This document shows, in pieces, positions 1-6,580 of a stretch of DNA of 15,357 nucleotides. The notes below the pieces were generated by a model. It ran no database searches. It had not been told where the DNA came from and saw only the letters and a program-made list of their open reading frames with translations. The position numbers and the translations under genes are program-made. Origin of the DNA: an uncultured Clostridium sp. (GTDB taxonomy: Bacteria > Bacillota > Clostridia > Lachnospirales > Lachnospiraceae). Each line of letters starts with the position of its first letter. Positions within the stretch are counted from its first letter, which is position 1. The stretch is from contig CAKSBP010000063.1 of assembly GCA_934438135.1 (NCBI GenBank), positions 1 through 15,357 on the forward strand, written 5' to 3'.

Positions 1-31
1 GCTATAACCCTTATGCAGCAAGGGGTATAGC
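1..31. repeat. Near-perfect inverted repeat (hairpin)
   Basis: Arms GCTATAACCCTT (1-12) and AAGGGGTATAGC (20-31) pair over 12 bp with one mismatch, around the 7-base loop ATGCAGC. A T-rich stretch follows (CTTTTTT, 41-47), after a 9-base gap. It could be a terminator for a gene beyond the left edge, or the edge of a small repeat or mobile element. The window starts exactly at the arm, so its true extent is unknown. A 9-base direct repeat AACTGTCAA follows at 48-56 and 89-97. Nothing else is visible before 163. Confidence 0.5.
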
Positions 32-162
32 AGTTTCTTGCTTTTTTAACTGTCAAAGACGGGATTTTAGGTTAACTCTTTTAACTGGAACTGTCAAGGC
101 ATTTTTTCTATTTTCAATTTCACATTTACTTCTTTTCAAAGTCAAAGCCAGTGTATAATTGG

Positions 163-693
163 TTATTCCATAATTTCCTTTAAGTCTTCTTCCGAAAAAC
201 GATGATAGCTTGCATGCCCCTCGTCGAATTTCACACAATAGTAATACGGATCTGGCTGCTTATCCTGAAAATACAGAAGATAGTCAAATTCAATTCCATC
301 TTGTTTTTCACAGCTATAATTTCTGCTATATGTTTTAAACACATCTTTCACATCTTCAATCGAAATATTATGTTTTCGGAATAAATCAATTAAATCCCGA
401 AGAAATGGATTATTCGGCATATTTTCATGAATATACTTGCTTCCCTCTGGCGGAATGCTGATGCAGTAACGTCCACCTCTTTCCGAGATTATTATTTCTC
501 CAAATTTTTCTCTTCCTTCTTCACAGAACTCCTGTAGATAGGTTTTCAGTTCTTCTTCTGAATTCAAATGTAAAATTCTTTTAAGTGATATTTCTGGAAA
601 ATACAGACGAACAGTTTCTTTCTCATAACCAAGCTTCATCTGCTGCTCCTGTATCATTTCCATAATTATTCGTTCTAAATCTTTTTCTCCCAT
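163..693 (-). CDS. DUF3877-family hypothetical protein
   Basis: A 176-residue soluble, acidic protein with no signal peptide or membrane segment. It resembles the DUF3877 family, which is found mainly in Clostridia and has no known function. Helical N-terminal half (residues about 1-60) is followed by a segment with IIISERGGRYCISIPPEG near residues 68-85, and a C-terminal part rich in Tyr/Phe (FDYLLYFQDKQPDPYYYCVK) that ends in a charged tail. Length fits a complete family member. The start is fixed by AGGAGG four bases before the ATG. It is transcribed away from the DUF3892 gene at 841, with a 147-base AT-rich divergent spacer. No strong hairpin with a T-tract follows the stop codon, so the termination point is not clear. 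The family name is from memory; that the gene is real is much more certain than the name. Confidence 0.75.
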   Translation of the reverse strand: MGEKDLERIIMEMIQEQQMKLGYEKETVRLYFPEISLKRILHLNSEEELKTYLQEFCEEGREKFGEIIISERGGRYCISIPPEGSKYIHENMPNNPFLRDLIDLFRKHNISIEDVKDVFKTYSRNYSCEKQDGIEFDYLLYFQDKQPDPYYYCVKFDEGHASYHRFSEEDLKEIME

Positions 694-840
694 GGTTCCT
701 CCTATATTATATATTGGGTTTTCATTCAGTATAAATCATTTTCCTCTATTTATAAATGTCATATATGAAATATTTTCAAAAAGAAGGACAGAAATAATTT
801 TGTCGAATTCAGACATACTAATCAGAAAGGAGGTCATACT

Positions 841-1134
841 ATGATTACAAACATAAAAGATTCAGATTCCCTTCCAATGAAAGCACTAGATGAAATTCCC
901 GAACCAGAAAGTAATGCAAAATCTGTAACTGCCTTGGTGAAAGACGGCAGCTCCGTTACCGGATATCAGCTTTCCGATGGTGCCATTGTAACGAAAGAAG
1001 AAGGAATTGAAATGGCTAAAAATGGTGAAATAAATGGTGTTGGCATTTCTCATCGAAATGGAAAAGAATATTTAAAATCACTGCCGGACGATACTGAATC
1101 CAATAACTTAAGCCACCTTCCAACGGTAAAATAA
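841..1134 (+). CDS. DUF3892-domain protein
   Basis: A 97-residue small soluble protein with the DUF3892 pattern. A short strand region (residues about 30-45, VTALVKDGSSVTGYQLSDG) leads into TKEEGIEMAKNGEINGVGIS and then a basic/aromatic RNGKEYLKSLPD motif near the C terminus. The tail ends in ESNNLSHLP, typical of the family. Function is unknown; family members are widespread in Firmicutes, often as stand-alone genes. AAAGGAGG lies seven bases before the ATG, so the start is secure. It is monocistronic: the divergent neighbour is on the minus strand, and a perfect 13-bp hairpin terminator begins eight bases after the stop codon. Confidence 0.85.
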   Translation: MITNIKDSDSLPMKALDEIPEPESNAKSVTALVKDGSSVTGYQLSDGAIVTKEEGIEMAKNGEINGVGISHRNGKEYLKSLPDDTESNNLSHLPTVK

Positions 1135-1140
1135 TAACAC

Positions 1141-1172
1141 AAAAACAGCTGTGGTGATTACCACAGCTGTTT
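1141..1172. terminator. Bidirectional rho-independent terminator
   Basis: A perfect 13-bp stem (1143-1155 with 1160-1172, core AACAGCTGTGGT) closes the 4-base loop GATT. On the plus strand it ends the DUF3892 gene, with only a short T run. On the minus strand the stem is followed by an uninterrupted T run, so it works better in that direction and fits a minus-strand transcript coming from about 1486. Confidence 0.9.
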
Positions 1173-1179
1173 ATTCCGC

Positions 1180-1373
1180 TCATTTAGAGTTCTCTCGATT
1201 CATGCAATTCAAAACGATTCCCCAACCGTCTGTTACACGATCATATAAAATAATTCCCATTTATTTTTCTCATCATCACTTCTATATATCCCTTTTACCA
1301 TTTCTAACTTTTTCTGATCGGAAAAAGCGATAACATCTGCTTCCTTGCTTCTCCATACCCCATATGTATTCAT
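1180..1373 (-). pseudogene. Small unrecognised gene with a probable frameshift
   Basis: On the minus strand an ATG at 1373, preceded by AAGGA five bases upstream, opens a 46-codon frame that ends at 1233. It starts with MNTYGVWRSKEADVIAFSDQ and continues KKLEMVKGIYRSDDEKNKWELFY. Shifting frame by one base near 1243-1247 continues the sequence as YDRVTDGWGIVLNCMNREN, ending at the TGA at 1180-1182. Both halves have natural protein composition, unlike the AT-rich spacer around them, and adding one T would rejoin them as ...KWELFYYDRVTDGWG.... The unit has a promoter-like element upstream (1493-1521) and a terminator right after the second stop. The sequence between 1373 and 1486 could encode an N-terminal part in yet another frame. 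I do not recognise the family. It is either a decaying gene or an intact short gene with a sequencing error. Confidence 0.45.
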
Positions 1374-1719
1374 TTCATTCCTTATGTAAAGCCCTATTCT
1401 ATGAGTTTTCACGCCCCACGGAAAACATTTCGCTTTCTTTCAGCTCCGATCTCCTTTTCATCTCCTTCATTCGACGTATTCCCTCACTCAATATTATATC
1501 TGTTTTTTCTAAAAAGTGCAACATTTTTATGGCTATTTTGTTTGATTTTACATCATTTTTTATATAAATTTTACTCTTACTTTTCATTTTTTCTTATTGT
1601 GTTAAAAAGTAATCCATTAGATCGAACTGTTTTTATACATTTTTAATAGCGAAGATATACTTTTCAAAAATGGAATTATCAGAAAGTTGAAATATACCAT
1701 TAAGTCAGCAGATTTTCAT
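1374..1719. other. AT-rich spacer without a convincing gene
   Basis: About 350 bases. Apart from the promoter at 1493-1521 and possible upstream remnants of the broken gene (1374-1486), I see only AT-rich sequence. The overlapping frames on both strands lack ribosome binding sites and have Phe/Ser-rich or Lys/Ile-rich composition driven by base content. Confidence 0.6.
1493..1521 (-). promoter_or_regulatory. Sigma-A-type promoter for the small broken gene
   Basis: On the minus strand TTGCAC (1516-1521) and a perfect TATAAT (1493-1498) are separated by exactly 17 bases. The predicted start is near 1486, with transcription toward the terminator at 1141-1172. The -35 matches only in TTG. This element sits inside a 62-codon minus-strand frame (1399-1587), which is therefore unlikely to be the real coding region. 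Confidence 0.55.
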
Positions 1720-1767
1720 TCAAAAAAGCATCTAAAAACTAAAAATAGTCTTTAAATGCTTTTTTGA
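1720..1767 (-). terminator. Terminator of the AgrD-like peptide gene
   Basis: A long hairpin. Outer arms TCAAAAAAGCAT (1720-1731) and ATGCTTTTTTGA (1756-1767) pair perfectly over 12 bp, and the inner part pairs further (TAAAaACTA with TAGTcTTTA) around AAAA. Read on the minus strand the descending arm carries a T run. It begins 13 bases after the stop codon of the 43-codon gene. Confidence 0.85.
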
Positions 1768-1779
1768 GAATACTCTTTT

Positions 1780-1911
1780 TTACTTTTTGAACTTTTCTAC
1801 ACCTGAAGGCATTACTGGCTGATAATTAATGTAAACACATGCTGAATTTACATTTCCCCTTATTGCTTTTTCAGCGATTCTTTTAGCAACTATTAGTTTC
1901 ATATTTTTCAT
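1780..1911 (-). CDS. AgrD-like cyclic lactone autoinducer peptide precursor
   Basis: A 43-residue precursor with the three-part AgrD layout. The N-terminal part is an amphipathic basic helix (MKNMKLIVAKRIAEKAIRGN). The core is NSACVYINYQPVMP (residues about 22-35). The tail is charged (SGVEKFKK). In AgrD families a membrane protease (AgrB) cuts after the signal segment and a Cys forms a thiolactone with the residue at the cut. Listeria AgrD has SKACFMFVYEPKSP, and the same spacing here predicts a ring formed by CVYIN, with YQPVMP as the conserved C-terminal recognition segment. AAGGGGGAG lies six bases before the ATG. The gene has its own promoter (2051-2079), a leader of about 130 bases and a terminator (1720-1767). 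No agrB, agrC or agrA gene is present in the window, so the processing and sensing partners must lie elsewhere or be absent. The cut site and ring size are inferred. Confidence 0.82.
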   Translation of the reverse strand: MKNMKLIVAKRIAEKAIRGNVNSACVYINYQPVMPSGVEKFKK

Positions 1912-1953
1912 ATACAACTCCCCCTTAAAAGAATTGATGATAGATAAATTATG

Positions 1954-2004
1954 GATGTTCTGACCTGCTGCATGTACAGTTTTTTCAGTAACTGGCAGAA
2001 CATC
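1954..2004 (-). promoter_or_regulatory. Inverted repeat in the AgrD-like gene leader
   Basis: GATGTTCTG (1954-1962) and CAGAACATC (1996-2004) are perfect 9-base inverted arms around 33 bases, with weak further pairing inside. It lies in the untranslated leader between the predicted start near 2044 and the ribosome binding site at 1918-1926. It could be an RNA hairpin or a spaced binding site for a dimeric regulator. The remaining leader and the sequence from 2080 to 2265 show no gene and no other clear structure. Confidence 0.5.
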
Positions 2005-2050
2005 TAGTTACTCCCATTTACCTTCCAGTAATGTTATTGGTTATAAATCT

Positions 2051-2079
2051 ATGTTACCTCACTTTCTTTAAATTTTCAA
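2051..2079 (-). promoter_or_regulatory. Predicted promoter of the AgrD-like gene
   Basis: Minus-strand TTGAAA (2074-2079), 17-base spacer, TAACAT (2051-2056). It lies about 130 bases upstream of the peptide start codon, and no other gene lies between. I found no obvious pair of AgrA-type direct repeats upstream of the -35. Confidence 0.5.
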
Positions 2080-2265
2080 GTGTTTTAAAAATTTTGTCCG
2101 ATTTCGCCGTCGAATTTTACAATATTTTTTGTTGGTTATTTCTAACATTTTACAGTTCCTATATTCTTTTTAATTATAGAACTAATTTCCTATTGTGTAG
2201 TTTGTTGTTGTAATTCATATACATAAAATGACATTTTCGTCTTTTAACTTTAATAAGAAACATTG

Positions 2266-2306
2266 AAAAAAGCCATGTCTGAATTGCTCTCAAACACGGC
2301 TTTTTT
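2266..2306 (-). terminator. trpD terminator
   Basis: AAAAAAGCCATGT (2266-2278) pairs with ACACGGCTTTTTT (2294-2306) with one mismatch that is a G-U pair in the minus-strand RNA. The T-tract falls at the end of the minus-strand transcript. It lies about 20 bases after the trpD stop, so trpD is the last gene of its unit. Confidence 0.9.
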
Positions 2307-2326
2307 CACTTTGTTTTCTTCTATTA

Positions 2327-3337
2327 TTAGGAATTTGTAGCTTTTACAAACTGATCTAATTTCTGCATTGCTGCACCGCTCATAATCAAATTTCTTGCTT
2401 CCTCCAGACATTCTTCCATAGTTGTTCCATCTTTTGCAAGATACAGTCCTGCAGCTGTATTCAGTAAAACAATCTCTGTTTTTGGTCCAGATGCACCACT
2501 TAAGATATCCTTTATAATCTGTGCATTTTCTTCCGGTGTACCGCCTACAATATCCTCCTTCCTGCATCGTGTCAGACCAAACTGTTCTGGTGTAATTTCA
2601 TATGATTTAAATTCACCATTCCGGTACTCGCACACTGCTGTAGGTGCACTTAAAGATATCTCATCCAATCCATCTTCTCCATATACAACCATTGCTTTCT
2701 TCACACCAAGATTAGCAAGTACATGTGCCATTGGTTCAACCAGTTCTTTGGAATAAACGCCCATCACCTGAATTTCTGCAGCTGCCGGTGAAGTTAATGG
2801 ACCTAAAATATTAAAAATAGTATGTACTCCCAGTTCTTTCCGGACTGCTCCAACGTTTTTCATCGCCTTATGATAAACCTGAGCATGCATGAAACAAATT
2901 CCGATTTGATCTAATACTTTCTGCATTTTTTCTGGTTCCAACATAATATTGACGCCAAGAGCTTCTAACACATCTGCTGCCCCACTTTTACTGGATGCAG
3001 CTCTGTTTCCATGCTTCGCAACCGGAACTCCTGCTGCTGCAATAATCAGAGAGGAGGTCGTTGAAATATTAAAAGAATTCGAATGATCCCCTCCAGTTCC
3101 TACAATCTCCAGAACATCTTCCTTATGATTTAACTTTCTTGCAAATTTACGCATCCCTTGTGCAGATGCCGTAATTTCTTCAATGGTCTCTCCCTTCATT
3201 TCCAAAGCAATCAGATAAGCAGCTTTCATCGCATCAGATGCCTCGCCGCCCATAATTTCTTCCATAACCTGCTCTGCCATGTCTGGTGTAAGATTTTCCT
3301 TGTTTACTAACTTCTTTAATGCCTCATTGATAATCAT
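2327..3337 (-). CDS. trpD: Anthranilate phosphoribosyltransferase
   Basis: Transfers the phosphoribosyl group of PRPP to anthranilate, the second committed step of tryptophan synthesis; a soluble homodimer. The 336-residue length is normal. Visible motifs are the glycine-rich PRPP loop GTGGDHSNSFNIST (about 80-93), the anthranilate/PRPP motif KHGNRAASSKSGAADVLEALG (start about 108), the channel segment MHAQVYHKAMKNVGAVRKEL and the metal-binding DGLDEISLS near residue 220. A start three codons upstream (ATG at 3346) directly abuts AGGAGG and is unusable; the ATG at 3337 has a 9-base spacing. It stands alone: a promoter and Trp T-box lie upstream and a terminator downstream, so no other trp gene is co-transcribed here. 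Confidence 0.96.
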   Translation of the reverse strand: MIINEALKKLVNKENLTPDMAEQVMEEIMGGEASDAMKAAYLIALEMKGETIEEITASAQGMRKFARKLNHKEDVLEIVGTGGDHSNSFNISTTSSLIIAAAGVPVAKHGNRAASSKSGAADVLEALGVNIMLEPEKMQKVLDQIGICFMHAQVYHKAMKNVGAVRKELGVHTIFNILGPLTSPAAAEIQVMGVYSKELVEPMAHVLANLGVKKAMVVYGEDGLDEISLSAPTAVCEYRNGEFKSYEITPEQFGLTRCRKEDIVGGTPEENAQIIKDILSGASGPKTEIVLLNTAAGLYLAKDGTTMEECLEEARNLIMSGAAMQKLDQFVKATNS

Positions 3338-3410
3338 ATGTATCATCCTCCTGGTATTAAATAATCTCTTCTGTCCAGCTTTTTGAAACCATAATTTCTA
3401 AAAAAAATTC

Positions 3411-3605
3411 AAAAAAAGCCCTGACAGAAAAACTGCCAAGGACGAGTATTCACCCGCGGTGCCACCTTGCTTCATGGAAAACCACGCACTTTATCTTATT
3501 TTCACCTCAGCGGGCCCATTTTGATATTCTGCATCTCCACCCCTTTCTCAGCAACAGGAGCTCTCTGTGGGCGCATAGAAAATCTTTACTTCCGCTTCAT
3601 CGGAT
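3411..3605 (-). promoter_or_regulatory. Tryptophan T-box leader
   Basis: A minus-strand T-box leader that binds uncharged tRNA and lets transcription continue into trpD when charged tRNA-Trp is scarce. The T-box signature AAGGTGGCACCGCGG lies within 3451-3468. It is followed by a terminator hairpin (3419-3427 with 3433-3441, G-U pairs allowed) and seven T at 3411-3417. Stem I is closed by GCGG with CCGC. It carries the AGTA-type loop on its 5' side and AGAGAGCTCC near the top. On the 3' side the specifier region reads AAAATGGGCC, so the codon is UGG (3516-3518), matching the downstream gene. Confidence 0.93.
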
Positions 3606-3611
3606 ATCTTT

Positions 3612-3639
3612 AGTATACTATACCTGAAAAATTAGTCAA
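3612..3639 (-). promoter_or_regulatory. Promoter of the trpD T-box unit
   Basis: Minus-strand TTGACT (3634-3639), 16-base spacer, TATACT (3612-3617). The predicted start near 3605 is exactly where the T-box stem I begins. Confidence 0.8.
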
Positions 3640-3755
3640 CAGAAAACAGAAAATAATTTGTATTTTTATTTCTAACCCCATTATATCTGTTTTCAAAATA
3701 TGTTACTTTCTTAAACATGTGGGATGCAGAAGCCAATCTGCTTCTTTGTAATATC

Positions 3756-3807
3756 AAAAAAAGGCTCCCTCCTGATGGGATATAAATAATATCCTCACCA
3801 AGGAAGA
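3756..3807 (-). terminator. Terminator after the Tudor-like gene
   Basis: On the minus strand a long imperfect hairpin is followed by TTTTTTT (3756-3762). Its innermost part is a perfect 6-bp palindrome, GGATAT-AAATA-ATATCC, near 3778-3794, extended outward by pairs including G-U. It ends the transcript of the gene at 3848-4183. Confidence 0.65.
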
Positions 3808-3847
3808 AACTTTTATCTTTTGGTATACATCATAACGCCCATTTTTA

Positions 3848-4183
3848 TTATTTACTTGCCTGTGCCCTCTGGTTTCTTAAAAACTGCTCCATAAACTGTT
3901 TCTTATACCGTTCAATTCTCGCCTGTTTTTCTCTTTCTCTCTGTGCCTCTGCTTCTTTCTCTTCTTCCAGTTTCTTTAGTTCCACTTTTGTCATCTTTTG
4001 TAAATCAACACTGTCAAATTTCAAGAATCTTTCAAAAGCTTCCGGGTAATCAAATACTTTCGTACCTACCCCTTCTTTCTCGAAAGAAATGCTAAGACGT
4101 CCGTCTTCTTTCTCTTCTGTAATCCTTCCTACGCCAAATTTAATATGATTTACTTTTTCATTTAACAGCTTCACTGTTCTCAC
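3848..4183 (-). CDS. Small protein: Tudor/SH3-like N-terminus, coiled-coil tail
   Basis: A 111-residue soluble protein. Residues about 8-56 (EKVNHIKFGVGRITEEKEDG, then LSISFEKEG and FDYPEAFERFLKF) resemble the Tudor-like beta barrel that ends UvrD/PcrA-type helicases and CarD-like modules, which bind protein or nucleic acid. The YPEAFERFL extension is common in Lachnospiraceae stand-alone versions. Residues about 63-108 are a Lys/Glu/Arg-rich coiled coil (ELKKLEEEKEAEAQREREKQ). The start is a GTG at 4183 with AAGGA six bases upstream; no ATG fits. It is transcribed alone and ends at the hairpin at 3756-3807. The biochemical role is unknown; the domain resemblance is from sequence pattern only. 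Confidence 0.8.
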   Translation of the reverse strand: MRTVKLLNEKVNHIKFGVGRITEEKEDGRLSISFEKEGVGTKVFDYPEAFERFLKFDSVDLQKMTKVELKKLEEEKEAEAQREREKQARIERYKKQFMEQFLRNQRAQASK

Positions 4184-4618
4184 AATCCTTCCTTATTTCT
4201 TAAGTATTTCACTCCCAATACACTCATACATAATAAGGTTTTCCCATTTTTTATGTTTTTAACAAAAAGCTCTCTAAATTTCCCACTGTTTCCTTATCAG
4301 ACAGCAGAAATGCACATCTTAGTCAAACAGATTTACACAAGCTATATGTATATTTTACCAAATAATCATGTTTTTGGTAAGTACTTTTCCTTTGATTAAT
4401 AAAAGTTTGTAAGTAATTACAAGGTGTTTTCCTATTATTTACTGGATTTTTGTATATTTTTTATCATATAAACCGTTTTCATTTAAATAAACTGTCTATT
4501 TTTAAATCATTTTTCACCGTAAAACTTTGTTTTTCTACATCTATATTTCTTTTTTTTGTGAAATATGTTATAATGATATTTGTGTCGTTTTCCAGCACAG
4601 CAATGAAAGGAAGATGCT
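4184..4618. other. Divergent intergenic region with clustered inverted repeats
   Basis: 435 AT-rich bases with no credible gene. Two good inverted repeats lie close together: TTACCAAA (4355-4362) with TTTGGTAA (4373-4380), spacer 10, and TTGTAA-GTAA-TTACAA (4407-4422). A weaker ACTTTT/AAAAGT pair (4383-4388 with 4401-4406) lies between them. They are about 150-190 bases upstream of the AraC-type promoter and might be operators for either divergent gene. Confidence 0.5.
4546..4574 (+). promoter_or_regulatory. Extended -10 promoter of the AraC-type regulator
   Basis: TATAAT (4569-4574) is preceded by TGT, giving the extended -10 TGnTATAAT. The -35 region (TTTCTT, 4546-4551) is poor, as is usual for such promoters. 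The predicted leader is about 38 bases and ends in AAGGAAG before the ATG at 4619. Confidence 0.7.
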
Positions 4619-5374
4619 ATGAATCAACAAAAACAGAAATTAGCGGACATGACATTTTTTCAACGGGAATACATGAAATTCCATCATACTTATGACGAAG
4701 AAATGTATCAATATCAACTCATCCGCGAAGGTAACATAAAGAGTGTAAAAGAGTGCACCAAACTATACAATTCTGGAAAAACCGGCAGATTATCTGAAGA
4801 TCCAGTAAAGAATCTAAAATATCTGTTCGTATCTTTTACCACTTTAACTACAAGATTCTGTATTGAAGGCGGTATGCCAGGTGAAACTGCTTATAGCCTT
4901 AGTGACCTTTATATACAGCAGATGGACAGACTCACCACCGAAACAGAAATTATCGAATTAAAAGAGAAGATGGTCTTAGATTTCACAACCCGGATGGCAG
5001 AATTAAAAAAAGAACATATTTATGCAAAACCAGTTATCTTATGCATAGACTATATTTATTATCATCTCCATAAAACCATTACAGTAGCTGAACTTGCGGA
5101 TTATGTAAATCTGACACCTAGTTATCTTTCTTCGTTATTCAAAAAGGAAACTGGAATTTCCATTTCATCCTACATACGAAAAGAACGGATTGAATCCGCA
5201 AAAAACATGCTGAAATATTCAAATTATAGCTACTTAGACATTAGTAATTATCTGGCATTCAGTTCTCACAGCCACTTTTCCAAAGTCTTTAAGGAAGAAA
5301 CCGGCTATTCCCCGAAAGAATACCGTAATCATTTTTTCCGTCATAGTTTTAATGAACAGAGGAAGCTCCATTAA
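4619..5374 (+). CDS. AraC-family transcriptional regulator
   Basis: A 251-residue DNA-binding regulator. The C-terminal third (about 150-245) holds the two helix-turn-helix units of AraC/XylS proteins: ITVAELADYVNLTPSYLSSL with FKKETG, then YLDISNYLAFSSHSHFSKVF and the family signature EETGYSPKEYR. The N-terminal part (about 1-140) is not a cupin. It contains NLKYLFVSFTTLTTRFCIEG and a Tyr-rich SLSDLYIQQMD, a helical sensor region common in clostridial AraC-type proteins that have no known ligand. AAGGAAG lies a few bases before the ATG. The gene is alone on the plus strand, divergent from the Tudor-like gene and convergent with the acylation operon, so its target cannot be read from position. 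Repeats at 4355-4422 are possible binding sites. Confidence 0.93.
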   Translation: MNQQKQKLADMTFFQREYMKFHHTYDEEMYQYQLIREGNIKSVKECTKLYNSGKTGRLSEDPVKNLKYLFVSFTTLTTRFCIEGGMPGETAYSLSDLYIQQMDRLTTETEIIELKEKMVLDFTTRMAELKKEHIYAKPVILCIDYIYYHLHKTITVAELADYVNLTPSYLSSLFKKETGISISSYIRKERIESAKNMLKYSNYSYLDISNYLAFSSHSHFSKVFKEETGYSPKEYRNHFFRHSFNEQRKLH

Positions 5375-5390
5375 AAGTAACATAGCGTCA

Positions 5391-5430
5391 AAAAATCTCC
5401 GGCCGATATGAATATCTGACCAGAGGTTTT
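5391..5430. terminator. Bidirectional terminator between convergent units
   Basis: AAAATCTCCGG... pairs imperfectly with ...CCAGAGGTTTT, with an inner GATA-TGAA-TATC hairpin. TTTT follows on the plus strand and TTTTTT on the minus strand. It lies between the AraC-type gene stop (5374) and the DHHW gene stop (5453) and likely serves both. Confidence 0.7.
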
Positions 5431-5452
5431 CTTGTGTAAAACACATATTTTC

Positions 5453-6565
5453 TTATGCATAAAATTTTAAACTATCACTATTATTGAGGAAAAATGTATT
5501 ATATAGAAATAACACATCATCTCCCTCTTTTACCGTAATATATTCCGATAATAGTTCTGGAGAAAAATAACGTAAATCTACCAGTGTGATTTTCTCATAA
5601 GAGCCCGCCAAAATTGGTGCAATACTGCTCCCAAAGGAATCTCTGAATAAAATCAACTGTTTTCCATTCCTATTTTCCGGATTTTCGATAGTTAAAAGTG
5701 CCCTGGCTCCTGCCAGATACACATCATAACCATCCATGCCACAAAACTTTTCAGGATGATATACAGAACTTTCCGACTGAGTTTCGTAATCGTATACTTT
5801 AAGCTGTTCCATCCATGGACTAGACATACAGACAAGTTCATCTACCTTCGCTGGTAAAGCATACTGCTTCTGCCATCCTCCATAAAAATTTTCAAATACC
5901 AAATTTTCCTGAAGACTTTGAAGCCATTTATCCTCTACTCCCATCTCCTGAATCAGTTTCTCTGCCACTGGCACAATTGTTTCCTGTTTCCAGTGCAGAT
6001 CCGTGTAATAATAATTTTTTGTATCTAACAGATTCTCAATTTCTATCTGCTTCACATCCTTCATCTGCTCCTGCATCAGTGCATTCATCTGTTTATAGGA
6101 AACAGACGGATATCCGGAATCTTCTTCCACATAATGGCTTTTATCTGGAATAATCGAAAAATATACATTCGCATTCTCAAATAATTCTTCTTTTACTTTC
6201 ACAAATAGTTCTGCCGCACGGATTACCTTCTTTTCATTCACTGGATATTCCATGCTGTAAACACTTCCATTTACAGCATAGTAGCCATTGTTATCTTTCT
6301 GTCTAAGAACAGTTACCAATTCTCTGGCTTTTAAGCTGCGAAATACATCCCTCCATATAAACTGATCCAGAGAATAGGTTTCGAACTGTTTTCCAAAATT
6401 TCCATTCTGAAGACTTTCATAAGTCAGTTTTGGAAATGCAGCAAGCTTTCTTCGTTCACTTTTTGAAACTTCCTGATCTGGGAGTATCATTCCAGACAAA
6501 GAAAGCCCACACAGAACAAGAAAAAAACTAAGAATGACAGCCAGTTCTTTCTTTTTTTGATACAT
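5453..6565 (-). CDS. DHHW-family protein (AlgX/AlgJ-like, acyl transfer partner)
   Basis: A 370-residue extracytoplasmic membrane-anchored protein of the DHHW family, related to AlgX/AlgJ SGNH-type acetyltransferases. An N-terminal membrane anchor (ELAVILSFFLVLCGLSLSG, about 7-25) is followed by the ERRKLAAFPKLT segment typical of the family. The family motif reads YYYTDLHWKQE here (DLHW at about residue 190), so the usual DHHW has Leu at position two; Asp and the second His are kept. The nucleophile motif is RDSFGSS (Ser near 309) inside LILFRDSFGSSIAPILAG. This arrangement is known to act with an MBOAT protein that passes acyl groups across the membrane. The gene starts 15 bases after the MBOAT stop codon, with GGGAG upstream, and is the last gene of the operon. 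The acceptor polymer is unknown. Confidence 0.9.
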   Translation of the reverse strand: MYQKKKELAVILSFFLVLCGLSLSGMILPDQEVSKSERRKLAAFPKLTYESLQNGNFGKQFETYSLDQFIWRDVFRSLKARELVTVLRQKDNNGYYAVNGSVYSMEYPVNEKKVIRAAELFVKVKEELFENANVYFSIIPDKSHYVEEDSGYPSVSYKQMNALMQEQMKDVKQIEIENLLDTKNYYYTDLHWKQETIVPVAEKLIQEMGVEDKWLQSLQENLVFENFYGGWQKQYALPAKVDELVCMSSPWMEQLKVYDYETQSESSVYHPEKFCGMDGYDVYLAGARALLTIENPENRNGKQLILFRDSFGSSIAPILAGSYEKITLVDLRYFSPELLSEYITVKEGDDVLFLYNTFFLNNSDSLKFYA

Positions 6566-6580
6566 TCAAAAATCTCCCTT

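Noticed and set aside
791..820. Sporulation sigma-G-like promoter (GAAATA ... CATACTA) before the DUF3892 gene
   Set aside because: The -10 matches well, but the -35 and spacing are imperfect. The start would fall on the ribosome site, and CATACTA occurs again a few bases later by chance.
1399..1587. 62-codon Lys/Glu-rich minus-strand frame
   Set aside because: No ribosome binding site, and its middle contains a well-formed promoter (1493-1521), so the frame is unlikely to be translated as a whole. Its last 23 codons could belong to the broken gene downstream.
2031..2213. 60-codon hydrophobic plus-strand frame that could be a membrane peptide
   Set aside because: No ribosome site, and Phe/Leu/Tyr content is explained by T-rich sequence. 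The region instead carries a minus-strand promoter.
2250..2567. Cys/Lys/Arg-rich 105-codon minus-strand frame overlapping trpD
   Set aside because: A frame shadow of trpD that continues into its terminator; trpD itself is intact and conserved.
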